Positions 52,637 to 61,832 are shown, numbered from the stretch's first letter. The stretch: DNA of 64,000 nt from Limnohabitans sp. DM1 (GCF_001269385.1 NZ_CXOO01000037.1:1-64000), one strand, 5' to 3'. Numbers and translations: made by a program. The notes: generated by a model not told the origin, from the sequence alone.

Positions 52637-53815
52637 ATGAATTTTCTTGCCCGCTCCTACGTCACCCCGCCGGACCCCCGCCTGAACCCTTTGTGCGCAG
52701 GCCTGCTCGTTGTGCTGATCTCACTGGCCTGGTCAGACCCCGCCTTCGCGGTCAACCGCCATGACAAGCATGCAGGCAAAACGGCCCAATCACCGACATC
52801 CAGCCGAAAATCACACCACCCCAAAGCCACCCCCAGAGCCCCTGTAAAAGCCACGCGCCTGATGGACAACCCCGAAGTTCTGGCCTGGGCCCATGACGCT
52901 GCCAGTCGCCTGCAACTCGACCGCGCTTGGGTGCTCAAAACCCTGGCGCCAGCGCAACGCCTGCCCCTGGTGGAAAAACTCGTACTGCCCCCCGCCAGCC
53001 CCACGGCCAAAGACTGGGGGGCTTACCGGGCGCGCTTCATCGAGCCCATCCGCATCCAGGCCGGCGCCCGATTCTGGCTTGCCCACCGCGCCACCCTGGA
53101 GCGTGCCGAAAAAGAATACGGCGTGCCAGCCGCCATCATCGTCGGCATCATCGGGGTGGAAACGCTGTATGGGCAAAACACCGGCAACTTCCGCATCGTC
53201 GACGCCTTGGGCACCTTGGCTTTTCACTTTCCATTGGCCCACCCGCGTGCAGCAGAACGCCAGGCGTTTTTCCGCGCCGAGCTGGAACAATTTTTACAAC
53301 TCAGCCAGCAAAGCGGAGCCTCCCCCCTGGCCGTGCGCGGCAGCTACGCAGGCGCACTGGGCTTGCCGCAATTCATGCCGTCCAGCTGGACCCGCTTCGC
53401 CGTTGACTTCGACGGCGATGGCCGCATCGACCTGTTTGAAAGCCCGACTGACGCCATCGGCTCAGTCGCCAATTACTTCAAGGCCTTCCAGTGGCGCACG
53501 GGCATGCCCACACACTACCCCGTGACCCTCACCCCCGGCCAAACCGACATGGACGCCCTGCTCGCCCCCGACATCCTGCCCACCTTCAGCGTGGCCAGCT
53601 TCACGGCCAAAGGTGCAGCCCTTGAAGGCGCAGCACTGACCCACAACGGCCCACTAGCCCTGATCGAATTGCGCAACGGCAACAACCCACCCAGCTATGT
53701 GGCCGGCACCGAAAACTTCTACGCCATCACCCGTTACAACTGGAGCAGCTACTACGCCATGGCGGTGATCGAGTTGGCCGAGGCGGTGGCGCGGGAAGTG
53801 CAAAGCAAGCCTTGA
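52637..53815 (+). CDS. mltB: Lytic murein transglycosylase B (MltB-like)
   Basis: A 392-aa exported protein with a signal region (CAGLLVVLISLAWSDPAFAV) and a basic Lys/Ser/His-rich linker. The SLT_2 catalytic domain has the Glu in IIGVETLYGQNTGNFRIVDA. It continues with YAGALGLPQFMPSSWTRFAV and DFDGDGRIDLFESPTDAIGS. It cleaves the glycan strands of peptidoglycan to form 1,6-anhydro ends. No lipobox Cys is obvious, so it may be a soluble periplasmic form. Confidence 0.9.
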   Translation: MNFLARSYVTPPDPRLNPLCAGLLVVLISLAWSDPAFAVNRHDKHAGKTAQSPTSSRKSHHPKATPRAPVKATRLMDNPEVLAWAHDAASRLQLDRAWVLKTLAPAQRLPLVEKLVLPPASPTAKDWGAYRARFIEPIRIQAGARFWLAHRATLERAEKEYGVPAAIIVGIIGVETLYGQNTGNFRIVDALGTLAFHFPLAHPRAAERQAFFRAELEQFLQLSQQSGASPLAVRGSYAGALGLPQFMPSSWTRFAVDFDGDGRIDLFESPTDAIGSVANYFKAFQWRTGMPTHYPVTLTPGQTDMDALLAPDILPTFSVASFTAKGAALEGAALTHNGPLALIELRNGNNPPSYVAGTENFYAITRYNWSSYYAMAVIELAEAVAREVQSKP

Positions 53816-53827
53816 GGGCCATGACGC

Positions 53828-54049
53828 ATGAACCCCCTGAACCCCAAAAAACTTCTGCTGACCAAGTGGACCGCGGTCAAACCTGTTGCCAAACAAAAGC
53901 ATTTTTGGGTCAGCCGGGTGATCCAACCCAATGAGCCCACGGACCCGATTGAATTGGTAGAAATCGAGTCGGTGTTTTCCAAGGCTGTGCAGGTCATTGC
54001 TTGGCGGGATCTGCAGGACGACAGCGTGTGGCGGCAGGGCTGGGTTTAA
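53828..54049 (+). CDS. Small Trp-rich protein (TIGR02450 family)
   Basis: A 73-aa protein beginning MNPLNPKKLLLTKWTAVKPV and containing KQKHFWVSRVI, EIESVFSKAVQVIAWRDLQD and SVWRQGWV. This matches my memory of the TIGR02450 tryptophan-rich family. No function is known. It follows mltB by 12 bp and is probably co-transcribed. Confidence 0.82.
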   Translation: MNPLNPKKLLLTKWTAVKPVAKQKHFWVSRVIQPNEPTDPIELVEIESVFSKAVQVIAWRDLQDDSVWRQGWV

Positions 54050-54158
54050 AGCAATCAATCAGCCAATCGGTTTTTAGCCGTCAACGCCAATGTTTGTTCA
54101 CTGGCATTTGAGTCCAAACTTTGAAAGTAAGTTGCTCTTACGGAGCGTGACGGCAAAC

Positions 54159-55604
54159 TCACAATGTCTTGGCAGGAACAGGACTTGCCCCTGGCGTGCC
54201 TATTTTCAACGCCTTTTCGCGTCCACCAAATTTTGCGACCAATCGGTCTTGGTCTTCTTTGGCCTGCTGATCAACGGCCTCCGGGTCCAGTTGTTGGTGC
54301 AGGATTTTTTCAAAATACCGACACACTTCTTGGTGCGTGACGCTTGCAGCCAGGTTGGTGGTTTGACCAGGGTCATTGATGATGTCAAACAACTCTGCCG
54401 GGTATCCCACGTAATGGTGATACGCCCAGCGATCTTGGCGCAGCATGTACGCTGCGCTGGGCGAGCCCAAAGCGTGGTACTCGCTGAATCCCAGGCGCTG
54501 AGGGTCATCAGGAGAGCGGGCAATCTCCACCAAAGAGCGTCCCGGCAGGTCCTTGTCCGGCGCCAAACCCGAATTGGCCAGCACAGTGGGTGCCACGTCA
54601 ATCAAGTTGACATGGGTATGGCACAGGTGGTTTTCAGGAACACCTGGACCTGCTACCACCATCGGCACATGGGTGGCTTCGCGGTACAGCGTCGATTTGT
54701 TCCACATGCCTCGCACGCCTTGGTTGTCGCCATGATCGCTGCTCAAGATCACACGGGTGCTGCCTTCCAATCCGGCGTCCTTCAAGGTGTTCAGCACCAG
54801 CCCCAACTGCTCGTCTATGAAGTTGACCAACGCAAAGTAACAAGCCAAGGCCTCGCGACGTCGCTGAGCAGAGCCCAACTCTTGGTCAGGGTTTGAATAG
54901 TCGGCATGCCGCTGCACCCACGGATGCCTGGGATGGCCGCGATCGGGATGCAAGCGGGGTTCAGGAATGCGGTCAAAGTCAATTTGATCGAGGTACTTTT
55001 GGGGCACCACCAAGGGAAAATGCGGCGCCACAAAACCAACAAACAATGTCCAAGGTGTCGTGCTCTTCTCGGCAGCACGGTCTTTTAACCACGCCACGGC
55101 TATTTCTGCACTGGCCATGTCATAGCGGTTGTAACTCGACTCCCCTGCCCCCAATTCGTTAAAAAGAAACGGTGGACGTTTTTCATCGGGCAAAGGGTTG
55201 CGCACAGAACCCCAGACTTGACCAATGCCTACCGCCAGGTGAGCGGGCTGATGCTGCCGCATGAAACCCGTGGGCGCAGTTTCGCTCACGTAATGCAACT
55301 TGCCGATGGACTCGACACGCTGACCCGCTTGGGCCAAATCATGGCACCAACCTGGAATACGCCCGTCATAGCCCATGGCGTTGTCCCAATAGCCGGTTTG
55401 GTGCACCCACCGGCCAGTGGCCAATGCCGCTCGCGCAGGCACACAGATTGGCGAGGGGGTGAAAGCGTTGGTGAAACGTGTGCCTCGCGCCGCCAAAGCG
55501 TCCATGTGCGGGGTGGTGACAAAGGGGTGACCGGCGCATCCCATGACCTGTGCGTCTTGCTCATCGGTGAGCAGTATCAATGTGTTGTAGTTTTCAGTGG
55601 CCAT
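54159..55604 (-). CDS. Type I sulfatase (choline-sulfatase/arylsulfatase-like)
   Basis: A 481-aa alkaline-phosphatase-superfamily protein without a signal peptide. The metal motif is LILLTDEQDAQVMGCAGHPF. The formylglycine motif C-x-P-x-R is in SPICVPARAALATGR (Cys near residue 52). A second metal site is in VILSSDHGDNQGVRGMWNKS. It hydrolyses sulfate esters after Cys is converted to formylglycine by a separate maturase, which is not seen here. It is the last gene of the five-gene minus-strand operon; the gap to the hydrolase gene is 3 bp. Confidence 0.9.
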   Translation of the reverse strand: MATENYNTLILLTDEQDAQVMGCAGHPFVTTPHMDALAARGTRFTNAFTPSPICVPARAALATGRWVHQTGYWDNAMGYDGRIPGWCHDLAQAGQRVESIGKLHYVSETAPTGFMRQHQPAHLAVGIGQVWGSVRNPLPDEKRPPFLFNELGAGESSYNRYDMASAEIAVAWLKDRAAEKSTTPWTLFVGFVAPHFPLVVPQKYLDQIDFDRIPEPRLHPDRGHPRHPWVQRHADYSNPDQELGSAQRRREALACYFALVNFIDEQLGLVLNTLKDAGLEGSTRVILSSDHGDNQGVRGMWNKSTLYREATHVPMVVAGPGVPENHLCHTHVNLIDVAPTVLANSGLAPDKDLPGRSLVEIARSPDDPQRLGFSEYHALGSPSAAYMLRQDRWAYHHYVGYPAELFDIINDPGQTTNLAASVTHQEVCRYFEKILHQQLDPEAVDQQAKEDQDRLVAKFGGREKALKIGTPGASPVPAKTL

Positions 55605-55607
55605 GAT

Positions 55608-56333
55608 TCAATGACTTGTTGTGTTTTGCGCGATCCGATCCAGCGCCATGCTGAGTTCTGTCGGGTGAGTGACCATCAAATCATGGCCCCCAGCGATGAC
55701 CTCGGTCGTCCAGTCAGGTTGACTTTGCGCTGCGTTGTAATGCGCTGAAAAGCGTGGGTTCATCTGTGCCCCCGCCAAAATATAGTGCTTGGTCCCAACG
55801 GCCCTCCAAGCCTGGCGCAGCTGAGGCCGGTCATGCATGGTCTTGAGTGGGTGCGGCGTACAACAAGCGCGCAGCCAAGCCAAATCTTCGGCTTCCGTCA
55901 CCCCCCAAAGTGATGGATCAGGCGGGGGCACTCTGTGGCCGCCCAGCGTGCTTGCGCCATTCAGCATGTCCGCCTTGCGTTGATCGGGAAAGCCGTCCCA
56001 TCCTGGCACACCCTGTTCGGGAATGACCGCATCCACGTACACCAGGGCGTTGATGTGGGCCGCCATTTGATCAGCCACCAGCGTCATGATCGTGCCCCCA
56101 TAGCTGTGCCCCACCAAGATGACCTGGCTCAGCTGTTCAAACCGGATCAAATTCAATACATCTTGTGTGTGTGTGGCCAAGCCGACCTCTGGCGTCCACA
56201 AGTGCTGGCGCTCTCCCATTCCAGTGAGCGTAGGTGTGAACACTTCGTGCCCACGGTCGCGCAAATTTTTCGCCACCCGACGCCAGCACCAGCCGCCATG
56301 CCAGCCGCCATGAATCAACACAAAGCAACTCAT
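55608..56333 (-). CDS. Alpha/beta hydrolase (methylesterase-like)
   Basis: A 241-aa hydrolase. It begins CFVLIHGGWHGGWCWRRVAK with the HGGWHGG oxyanion region. The nucleophile is Ser in ILVGHSYGGTIMTLVA (about residue 80), and the catalytic His is in VIAGGHDLMVTHP near the end. Such small esterases (salicylate-methyl-ester or carboxyl-ester type) cleave esters. In this operon it may cleave an ester exposed by the sulfatases (inference). It lies 11 bp after the binding-protein gene. Confidence 0.87.
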   Translation of the reverse strand: MSCFVLIHGGWHGGWCWRRVAKNLRDRGHEVFTPTLTGMGERQHLWTPEVGLATHTQDVLNLIRFEQLSQVILVGHSYGGTIMTLVADQMAAHINALVYVDAVIPEQGVPGWDGFPDQRKADMLNGASTLGGHRVPPPDPSLWGVTEAEDLAWLRACCTPHPLKTMHDRPQLRQAWRAVGTKHYILAGAQMNPRFSAHYNAAQSQPDWTTEVIAGGHDLMVTHPTELSMALDRIAQNTTSH

Positions 56334-56344
56334 AGCGCCTGGCT

Positions 56345-57313
56345 TTACGCATCAACCGGCTGGTAGTTCATGCGCTTGGCTGTTTCGCCCCAGCGGTCAA
56401 CGTCGGCCTTGATCATGCGGGCGAATTCAGCCGAAGGGGTCGACGCGGGCTCCATCACCAATTTGCCAAAGGCTTCCTTGATGCGGTCACTGGCGACGGC
56501 TTTGCTGACTGCCGAGTTAAGGGCCGCAATACGCTCTGGGCTTATCCCGGCTGGTGCCAACAAGCCAAACCACTCCAAACTCGTGAGCTGAGGAAATCCC
56601 GCTTCTGCCGCAGTCTGCACATCGGGCAAAACAGCACTGCGTTTGGGCGATGTCGTCACCAGAACGCGCATTTTCCCGGCCTTGTGGGGTTGAGCTGCGT
56701 TGGACAGGGCTGTCACAAACGAAGAAATACGACCTCCGTACAAGTCGTTGAGGATATCCGGTGCGCCCTTGTAGGGAACGTGCAGCATCTCGATGCCCGC
56801 CGCACTGGCGATTTGGGCACCCAGAAAATGTGGGGCGGAACCCGCACCAGGAGAAGCATAGGTAGCATCTTTGGGGTTGGCTTTGCACCAAGCTAGGAAC
56901 TCACCCAATGTTTTGACAGGCACATGCGTGCCCACCGCAAGCGCGTTGGCCGACATACACACGGGACTGATCGGTACAAAGTCCTTTTGGGTGTCGTAGG
57001 CCAGCTTGCTGAAGACATGGGGGTACAGCGTCATGATCGACGCGGGTGTCAGCAACACAGTATTGCCATCTGGCGGGGCAGTTTTGACAGTGGCAACGCC
57101 AATCCGACCGCCCGCGCCTGGTTTGGCATCCACGACGACAGCGCGCCCACCCAGATGCGGCTTCATGGCTTCAGCCAGTTCACGGGCAATGATGTCCACC
57201 ACTCCGCCCGCCGGAAAACCCACAACGATGCGAAGCGGATCAGATTGCGCGAGCGCTGGTGCGCCCATTGTTGCAGCAGCGCTGAAAACAGTGAAAGTTC
57301 TTCGGTTCAACAT
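56345..57313 (-). CDS. Bug-type substrate-binding protein (TTT family), first of two
   Basis: A 322-aa exported protein with MLNRRTFTVFSAAATMGAPA (RR before the hydrophobic core, signal cleaved at ALA-Q). Bug landmarks are RIVVGFPAGGVVDIIARELA, VVDAKPGAGGRIGVATVKTA, APHFLGAQIASAAGIEMLHV and MRVLVTTSPKRSAVLPDVQT. No TctA or TctB membrane subunit is near. It lies between the second sulfatase and the hydrolase, so it may bind the sulfated or desulfated substrate in the periplasm (inference). Confidence 0.88.
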   Translation of the reverse strand: MLNRRTFTVFSAAATMGAPALAQSDPLRIVVGFPAGGVVDIIARELAEAMKPHLGGRAVVVDAKPGAGGRIGVATVKTAPPDGNTVLLTPASIMTLYPHVFSKLAYDTQKDFVPISPVCMSANALAVGTHVPVKTLGEFLAWCKANPKDATYASPGAGSAPHFLGAQIASAAGIEMLHVPYKGAPDILNDLYGGRISSFVTALSNAAQPHKAGKMRVLVTTSPKRSAVLPDVQTAAEAGFPQLTSLEWFGLLAPAGISPERIAALNSAVSKAVASDRIKEAFGKLVMEPASTPSAEFARMIKADVDRWGETAKRMNYQPVDA

Positions 57314-57334
57314 GCTCAGTCTCCTTTGAAAAAA

Positions 57335-58906
57335 TCAAGCAGGGCCAACCGGCTCTAGCGCCGGACTGCGGACATCATCTGGACGGCTCATGATTCGCTG
57401 CACCAGTTCTTCGCGCAAGCCCCGTGAATGGACGTCGTCAAACAAGTTGTTGCACTCTTGGGGGTCGTTGTGCAGGTCATACATTTCGCCTGCTCCGGAT
57501 GTCAATTCGAGCGTGAGCTTGGCGGTTTGCGTGCGCACCGTGCGCAAATTCAGCGCCACACCGCAACGCGAAGGCCCCAAGCGCCATTCGTTGAAGGCGT
57601 GATCACGCTGCGTCTGGGGCTGGCCTTCGAGCAATGGTCGCAAGCTGGTGCTGTGCACAGCGGAGCCGATGGGGGTGGAGGCATAGTCGCCAAAGGTGGC
57701 CGCCAAATCCAAAGTTGACACAGGATCCTGCACCACCTGGCCTGCGCCAACGCCCGGGCCACGCACAACCAGTCCGACACGCAAGAGTCCTTCGTAATGC
57801 ATGGGGCCTTTGAGCATCAGGCCATGGTCACCGAGCAGTTCGCCATGATCGGAAGTGAACACGACCAGCGTGTTGTCGGCCAAACCTTCCTCTTGCAGTG
57901 CAGCAAGAATCCGGCCCACTTGGTGATCCACAAGTGAAACCATGCCGTAGTAGTTGGCCGTGATGTCGCGCAGTTGGGCATCTGTTTCAAATTTCATGCG
58001 CGAATACTCTTGCCGGACTTTGCGGCTCTCCGGCGTGCCGCCTGGGGTGTTTTCGAGCGCGGCACGGTGCCACCATGGCCGTCGGTCCAAGTCCAGGCTT
58101 CGATGCTTTGGCAAATCGACGTCTTCTGCTCTGTGCATCCAGCACCAAGGTGCTGGTGCGTCAAACGGGTGGTGTGGATCGGCCATGGACACCCAAGCGC
58201 AAAAGGGCTTCGGTGTTTTTGCCGAAGTCCGGTCCTCGCGCTGTTGAAGCCCTTGCTGTTTTAAAAAACTCACTGTGCGGTCACCCACCCAAGTGCTGTT
58301 GTGCCAAGCCGTGGGAAGTGCGCTGTTGTGGGTTTGTGCGGCATCCGTGAACGGTGCAAGCGCTTGTTTGTAAAGCGCATCTTTCATGTCGCCCAAACCG
58401 TCTGCGTGGTACCAACGCTCGTAATGCAAGCCGCCAGGTGGACGTTCTGGCAACCAGTAGTTGTGCCCGAGCTGCATCAGTTCAACGTGGTCAAACCCCA
58501 TGTAGGGGCCATGCCAATCGTCCGCAAACTGGTGTGAGCTCGGAATGTTTTCGCAGCGGCCTGTGGGGCGATTGCCATAGGAGTGATTGCTGGAAAAGTG
58601 CGCTTTGCCAATGAAGCAGGTGTCGTAGCCCGACCTGGACAACGAACCTGCAAAACCATTCGCGGCCAGGGATTCATCGAGGTCGATCCCGTTGTCATGC
58701 ACGCCGCTGGTGAGCGGCAGCATGCCCGTCAGCAATGCGCTGCGCGAAGGCATGCACACCACATTCGGCGTGATGCACGCCGAAAAACGGGTGCCTTGTT
58801 GGGCCAATAAATCCAGGTGCGGCGTCTTGACGCCCCGCCCTTCAAAGCCAAAACAATCACCTCGGTGTTGATCACTCATGATCAACAAAATATTGGGCTT
58901 TTCCAT
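57335..58906 (-). CDS. Type I sulfatase, second paralogue
   Basis: A 523-aa sulfatase from ATG 58906 (MEKPNILLIMSDQHRGDCFG); a GTG at 58918 is an alternative. The formylglycine motif C-x-P-x-R is in NVVCMPSRSALLTGM (Cys near residue 50). Metal ligands include LLIMSDQH and VVFTSDHGELLGDHGLMLKG. Low similarity to the sulfatase at 54159-55604 implies different substrates. There is no signal peptide, so it acts in the cytoplasm on an imported sulfate ester (inference). It follows a binding-protein gene by 26 bp. Confidence 0.9.
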   Translation of the reverse strand: MEKPNILLIMSDQHRGDCFGFEGRGVKTPHLDLLAQQGTRFSACITPNVVCMPSRSALLTGMLPLTSGVHDNGIDLDESLAANGFAGSLSRSGYDTCFIGKAHFSSNHSYGNRPTGRCENIPSSHQFADDWHGPYMGFDHVELMQLGHNYWLPERPPGGLHYERWYHADGLGDMKDALYKQALAPFTDAAQTHNSALPTAWHNSTWVGDRTVSFLKQQGLQQREDRTSAKTPKPFCAWVSMADPHHPFDAPAPWCWMHRAEDVDLPKHRSLDLDRRPWWHRAALENTPGGTPESRKVRQEYSRMKFETDAQLRDITANYYGMVSLVDHQVGRILAALQEEGLADNTLVVFTSDHGELLGDHGLMLKGPMHYEGLLRVGLVVRGPGVGAGQVVQDPVSTLDLAATFGDYASTPIGSAVHSTSLRPLLEGQPQTQRDHAFNEWRLGPSRCGVALNLRTVRTQTAKLTLELTSGAGEMYDLHNDPQECNNLFDDVHSRGLREELVQRIMSRPDDVRSPALEPVGPA

Positions 58907-58932
58907 GTGCGGGGTCACTCAGTTTTACGGTG

Positions 58933-59901
58933 TCACTTGTCGGCTGTGTAGCCCGTCGCCTTGATCACAGGGCCCCAGCGCTCAAAGTCTGCTTTGAGTT
59001 GTCGGCTCAAATCCACCGAATTGAGAACCGCCGAGTCGAACTCCAATTTTTCGATGGCCGCCACCAAACGAGCAGACTTGGCCGCCGTCACCATGGCTTT
59101 CTCAAGCTCCGCCACAACCGGGGCCGGAGTTTTGCTGGAGGCAAACAGGCCAAAGACCTCACTGATTTGAAGATCTGGATAGCCCAGCTGCTTGAATGTG
59201 CTGACCCCAGGCAAGCTGGGCAATGGCTGGTCACCCGAAAACGCCAAAATGTGCAACTTGCCCGACTTGTGGTGTGTCACCAAATTGGGCAAGGTGGTCG
59301 CCAGTGCAGGGATGTTGCCACCCAAAACATCGGTCATGGCGGCCGCGCCCCCACGGTAAGGCACATGCTGAAAATCAATGCCGGCCAGTCGGCCAAACAT
59401 CACGCCCATGAAATGCATGGCCGTGCCTGCGCCGGGCGTGCCATAGCTGGCTTTGCCTGGATTGGCCTTGGCCCAATCCACAAACTCTTTGAGTGTTTTG
59501 GCAGGTGTACCAAGGCCCACACCCAAGGCAAATGTGAAAGAGCAAACACTGGCCAAAGGCTTCAAATCAGCCATGCTGTATCGCAAGTTGGGGTGGACGT
59601 GCGGAAAAATAGTGGCGTTGCCACCCGGCATGAGTACTACGGTGCTGCCATCGGCGGGTGCCGCCAACATGGCCTCTGTGGCCAGTTGCCCGGCTGCGCC
59701 TGTTTTGTTTTCCACAATCGCGTTGTATCCCAACACACGCAGTTCTTCCGCCATTTGACGGGCCACCACATCGACCGCGCCGCCAGCGGGATAGCCCACC
59801 CATATCTTCAATGGCTTGGCCTGTGCATTCACCCAGCTGGGCGCCATGGCCAGCAGGCTGGCGGCGGCGATGAAACTGAGGGCGTGGCGGCGATGGGTCA
59901 T
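58933..59901 (-). CDS. Bug-type substrate-binding protein (TTT family), second
   Basis: A 322-aa exported protein with MTHRRHALSFIAAASLLAMA and cleavage after VNA. Bug features are LKIWVGYPAGGAVDVVARQM, VENKTGAAGQLATEAMLAAP, TAMHFMGVMFGRLAGIDFQH and LHILAFSGDQPLPSLPGVST. It is the first gene of the operon with both sulfatases and diverges from the Crp/Fnr regulator. It probably delivers the substrate of the pathway; the membrane partner must be encoded elsewhere. Confidence 0.88.
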   Translation of the reverse strand: MTHRRHALSFIAAASLLAMAPSWVNAQAKPLKIWVGYPAGGAVDVVARQMAEELRVLGYNAIVENKTGAAGQLATEAMLAAPADGSTVVLMPGGNATIFPHVHPNLRYSMADLKPLASVCSFTFALGVGLGTPAKTLKEFVDWAKANPGKASYGTPGAGTAMHFMGVMFGRLAGIDFQHVPYRGGAAAMTDVLGGNIPALATTLPNLVTHHKSGKLHILAFSGDQPLPSLPGVSTFKQLGYPDLQISEVFGLFASSKTPAPVVAELEKAMVTAAKSARLVAAIEKLEFDSAVLNSVDLSRQLKADFERWGPVIKATGYTADK

Positions 59902-59961
59902 GGCCTAGCTTCCGTGAAGTAAAGAACAGACGGATGTTGGGTTCGCGTGTTGTCCCGCTCA

Positions 59962-59975
59962 GTTACTTCGGTAAC
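59962..59975. promoter_or_regulatory. Crp/Fnr-type operator in the divergent sulfatase-operon gap
   Basis: GTTAC-TTCG-GTAAC is a perfect inverted pair with a 4-bp spacer, the 5-4-5 architecture of FNR-type sites. It lies 9 bp before the regulator ATG and 61 bp from the start of the divergent operon. Confidence 0.5.
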
Positions 59976-59984
59976 AATTTAGGG

Positions 59985-60698
59985 ATGACCCTTAGCGAAA
60001 ATGTCGAATCGTCCAAAAACGACCCGGTGTGGCGCAACAGCCAAAGCTTGGCACGCCAATTGGCCCAGGCGCTGGCTCAGCCCGTGGACTTGAAACAGCG
60101 CCCCAGGCACCGCGTGACGGTGGGTCAAACCTTGATCAACACCCGTGAAACGGTTGCCCGCTTACCTTTTGTCATGAGTGGACGCCTCAATGCCGTGGTC
60201 CACATTCCAGGCCAGCAAGGCGGGCAGATCGTGCCCATCGCATTTGGCCCGGGCGAAATCGCGCTTTTGTCCTACTTGTTCAATCGCTTGCCCAGCGGTA
60301 GCGATTTGGTCGCAGCTCAGGCCTCGACGATCCAATGGGTACCGGTGGAAGAACTTGAGGCCGCATTACTGCATGACCCTGAACTGATGGTGCTTTTGGT
60401 CAGGTTTTTAGGCTTGCGTTTGCGCGAAGTTCAGGTGCGTGAAAGAGCCGGTTTTGCGCGCAGCGTTCCGGCCCGTTTGAGCGCCAGTTTGTCACGCGCC
60501 CTGATGGATTTACCGGCCAGACCCGATGGGCGACTGCTGATCCAAGCGACCCATGAACAACTGGCTGCGAGCTGCGGCGTCAGCCGTCCCAAGACATCGC
60601 TGGCTTTGAAAAAAATGGAGCGCGACAGGATTGTGAAACTAGGGCGCAAGTGGGTCGAGGTCCTCAACCCAAAGGCCCTCCAGTCGCTCGCAAACTGA
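59985..60698 (+). CDS. Crp/Fnr-family transcriptional regulator
   Basis: I used ATG 59985 (237 aa), since the FNR-like palindrome lies just upstream; ATG 59934 would put that site inside the gene. The N-terminal cNMP-like beta barrel includes RHRVTVGQTLINTRETVARL and FGPGEIALLSYLFNRLPSGS. The C-terminal HTH reads LIQATHEQLAASCGVSRPKT then SLALKKMERDRIVKLGRKWV. There are no FNR-type N-terminal Cys, so it does not look like an oxygen sensor. It probably controls the divergent sulfatase operon and itself. Confidence 0.85.
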   Translation: MTLSENVESSKNDPVWRNSQSLARQLAQALAQPVDLKQRPRHRVTVGQTLINTRETVARLPFVMSGRLNAVVHIPGQQGGQIVPIAFGPGEIALLSYLFNRLPSGSDLVAAQASTIQWVPVEELEAALLHDPELMVLLVRFLGLRLREVQVRERAGFARSVPARLSASLSRALMDLPARPDGRLLIQATHEQLAASCGVSRPKTSLALKKMERDRIVKLGRKWVEVLNPKALQSLAN

Positions 60699-60776
60699 GC
60701 ACATAAGCTCAGCTTGCGTGCGCCATCTGAAGACGCAGACTCAAGAGGGCCAAGCTGCAGAATCAAAGCCAACAGC

Positions 60777-61691
60777 TCAGCCAGCTTGATGCGCCTTCAT
60801 CGCCTTGCCCACTTCCAGCGTGCCCTGCTCTGAGCCGGAGCGCGGCACTGTCTCGCCCTCACGGTCGGTGACCTGAGCCATCGCCGCCAGCAGGCGCTCT
60901 GCCGTGTCGGGGCCGGTGCCTAGGTGCACGCCTTGGGTCAGGGTGATGTGGGCCACCTCAAAGCTGCCCGCGCCTGCGCAGATGATGGTGCGGTTGGGGG
61001 CGTCATCGCTGGCCATGACCAGCATGGCGGGCACCACGGCGCTGGGCTCCAGGGCTTTGAGCACTTGCTCGGGCATCAGGCCTTCGGTCATGCGGGTGGC
61101 GGCGGTAGGGGCCAGCGCGTTGACGCGGATGTTGTGTTTTTCGCCTTCAATCGACAGGGTCTGCATCAGGCCCGCCAGCGCCATCTTGGCTGCGCCGTAG
61201 TTGGCCTGGCCAAAGTTGCCATACAGGCCGCTGGACGAGGTGGTCATCACCACGCGGCCGAAGTTTTGCGCTTGCATGATGGGCCACACGGCTTTGGTGC
61301 AATGCACCGCGCCCATGACATGCACGTCCATCACCAGCTTGAAGTCGGAAAGCTCCATCTTGGCAAAACTCTTGTCGCGCAGGATGCCCGCGTTATTCAC
61401 CAGGATGTCCACGCGGCCCCAAGTGTCCATGGTCTGCTGCACCATTTTTTGCACGGCTTCAAAGTCGGTCACAGAGGCGCCGTTGGCGATGGCTTCGCCG
61501 CCTGCAGCACGGATTTCATCGACCACCGATTGCGCGGCCGACACCGAGCCGCCCACGCCGTGCACATCGCCGCCCAGGTCGTTGACGACCACTTTGGCGC
61601 CGCGTGCGGCCAGTGCCAGGGCGTGCTGTTTGCCCAGACCGCCGCCTGCGCCGGTGACGATGGCGACACGGCCTTTGAAATCAATGCTCAT
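60777..61691 (-). CDS. SDR-family 3-hydroxyacyl-CoA dehydrogenase-like oxidoreductase
   Basis: A 304-aa SDR from ATG 61691 with AAGGAAAACCC upstream. The NAD-binding motif is AIVTGAGGGLGKQHALALAA, then VVVNDLGGDVHGVGGSVSAA, NNAGILRDKSFAKMELSDFK and the catalytic YGAAKMALAGLMQTL. This DLGGD pattern and the C-terminal extension of about 60 residues match the (3R)-hydroxyacyl-CoA dehydrogenase part of multifunctional beta-oxidation proteins. It converges with the Crp/Fnr gene, 78 bp apart. The substrate is not known. Confidence 0.87.
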   Translation of the reverse strand: MSIDFKGRVAIVTGAGGGLGKQHALALAARGAKVVVNDLGGDVHGVGGSVSAAQSVVDEIRAAGGEAIANGASVTDFEAVQKMVQQTMDTWGRVDILVNNAGILRDKSFAKMELSDFKLVMDVHVMGAVHCTKAVWPIMQAQNFGRVVMTTSSSGLYGNFGQANYGAAKMALAGLMQTLSIEGEKHNIRVNALAPTAATRMTEGLMPEQVLKALEPSAVVPAMLVMASDDAPNRTIICAGAGSFEVAHITLTQGVHLGTGPDTAERLLAAMAQVTDREGETVPRSGSEQGTLEVGKAMKAHQAG

Positions 61692-61832
61692 GGGTTTTCC
61701 TTCTTGGAGTGTGTGTGAATGGGTGACAGGGCCGCCGGGCGCCATCTGCTAATCTGGCATCTGACTGAAAAGGCCTTGTGCCGAACTTTAAAGCAGCCGG
61801 TCTGCCCGCTGTGTTACCCGATTGACACCCTC

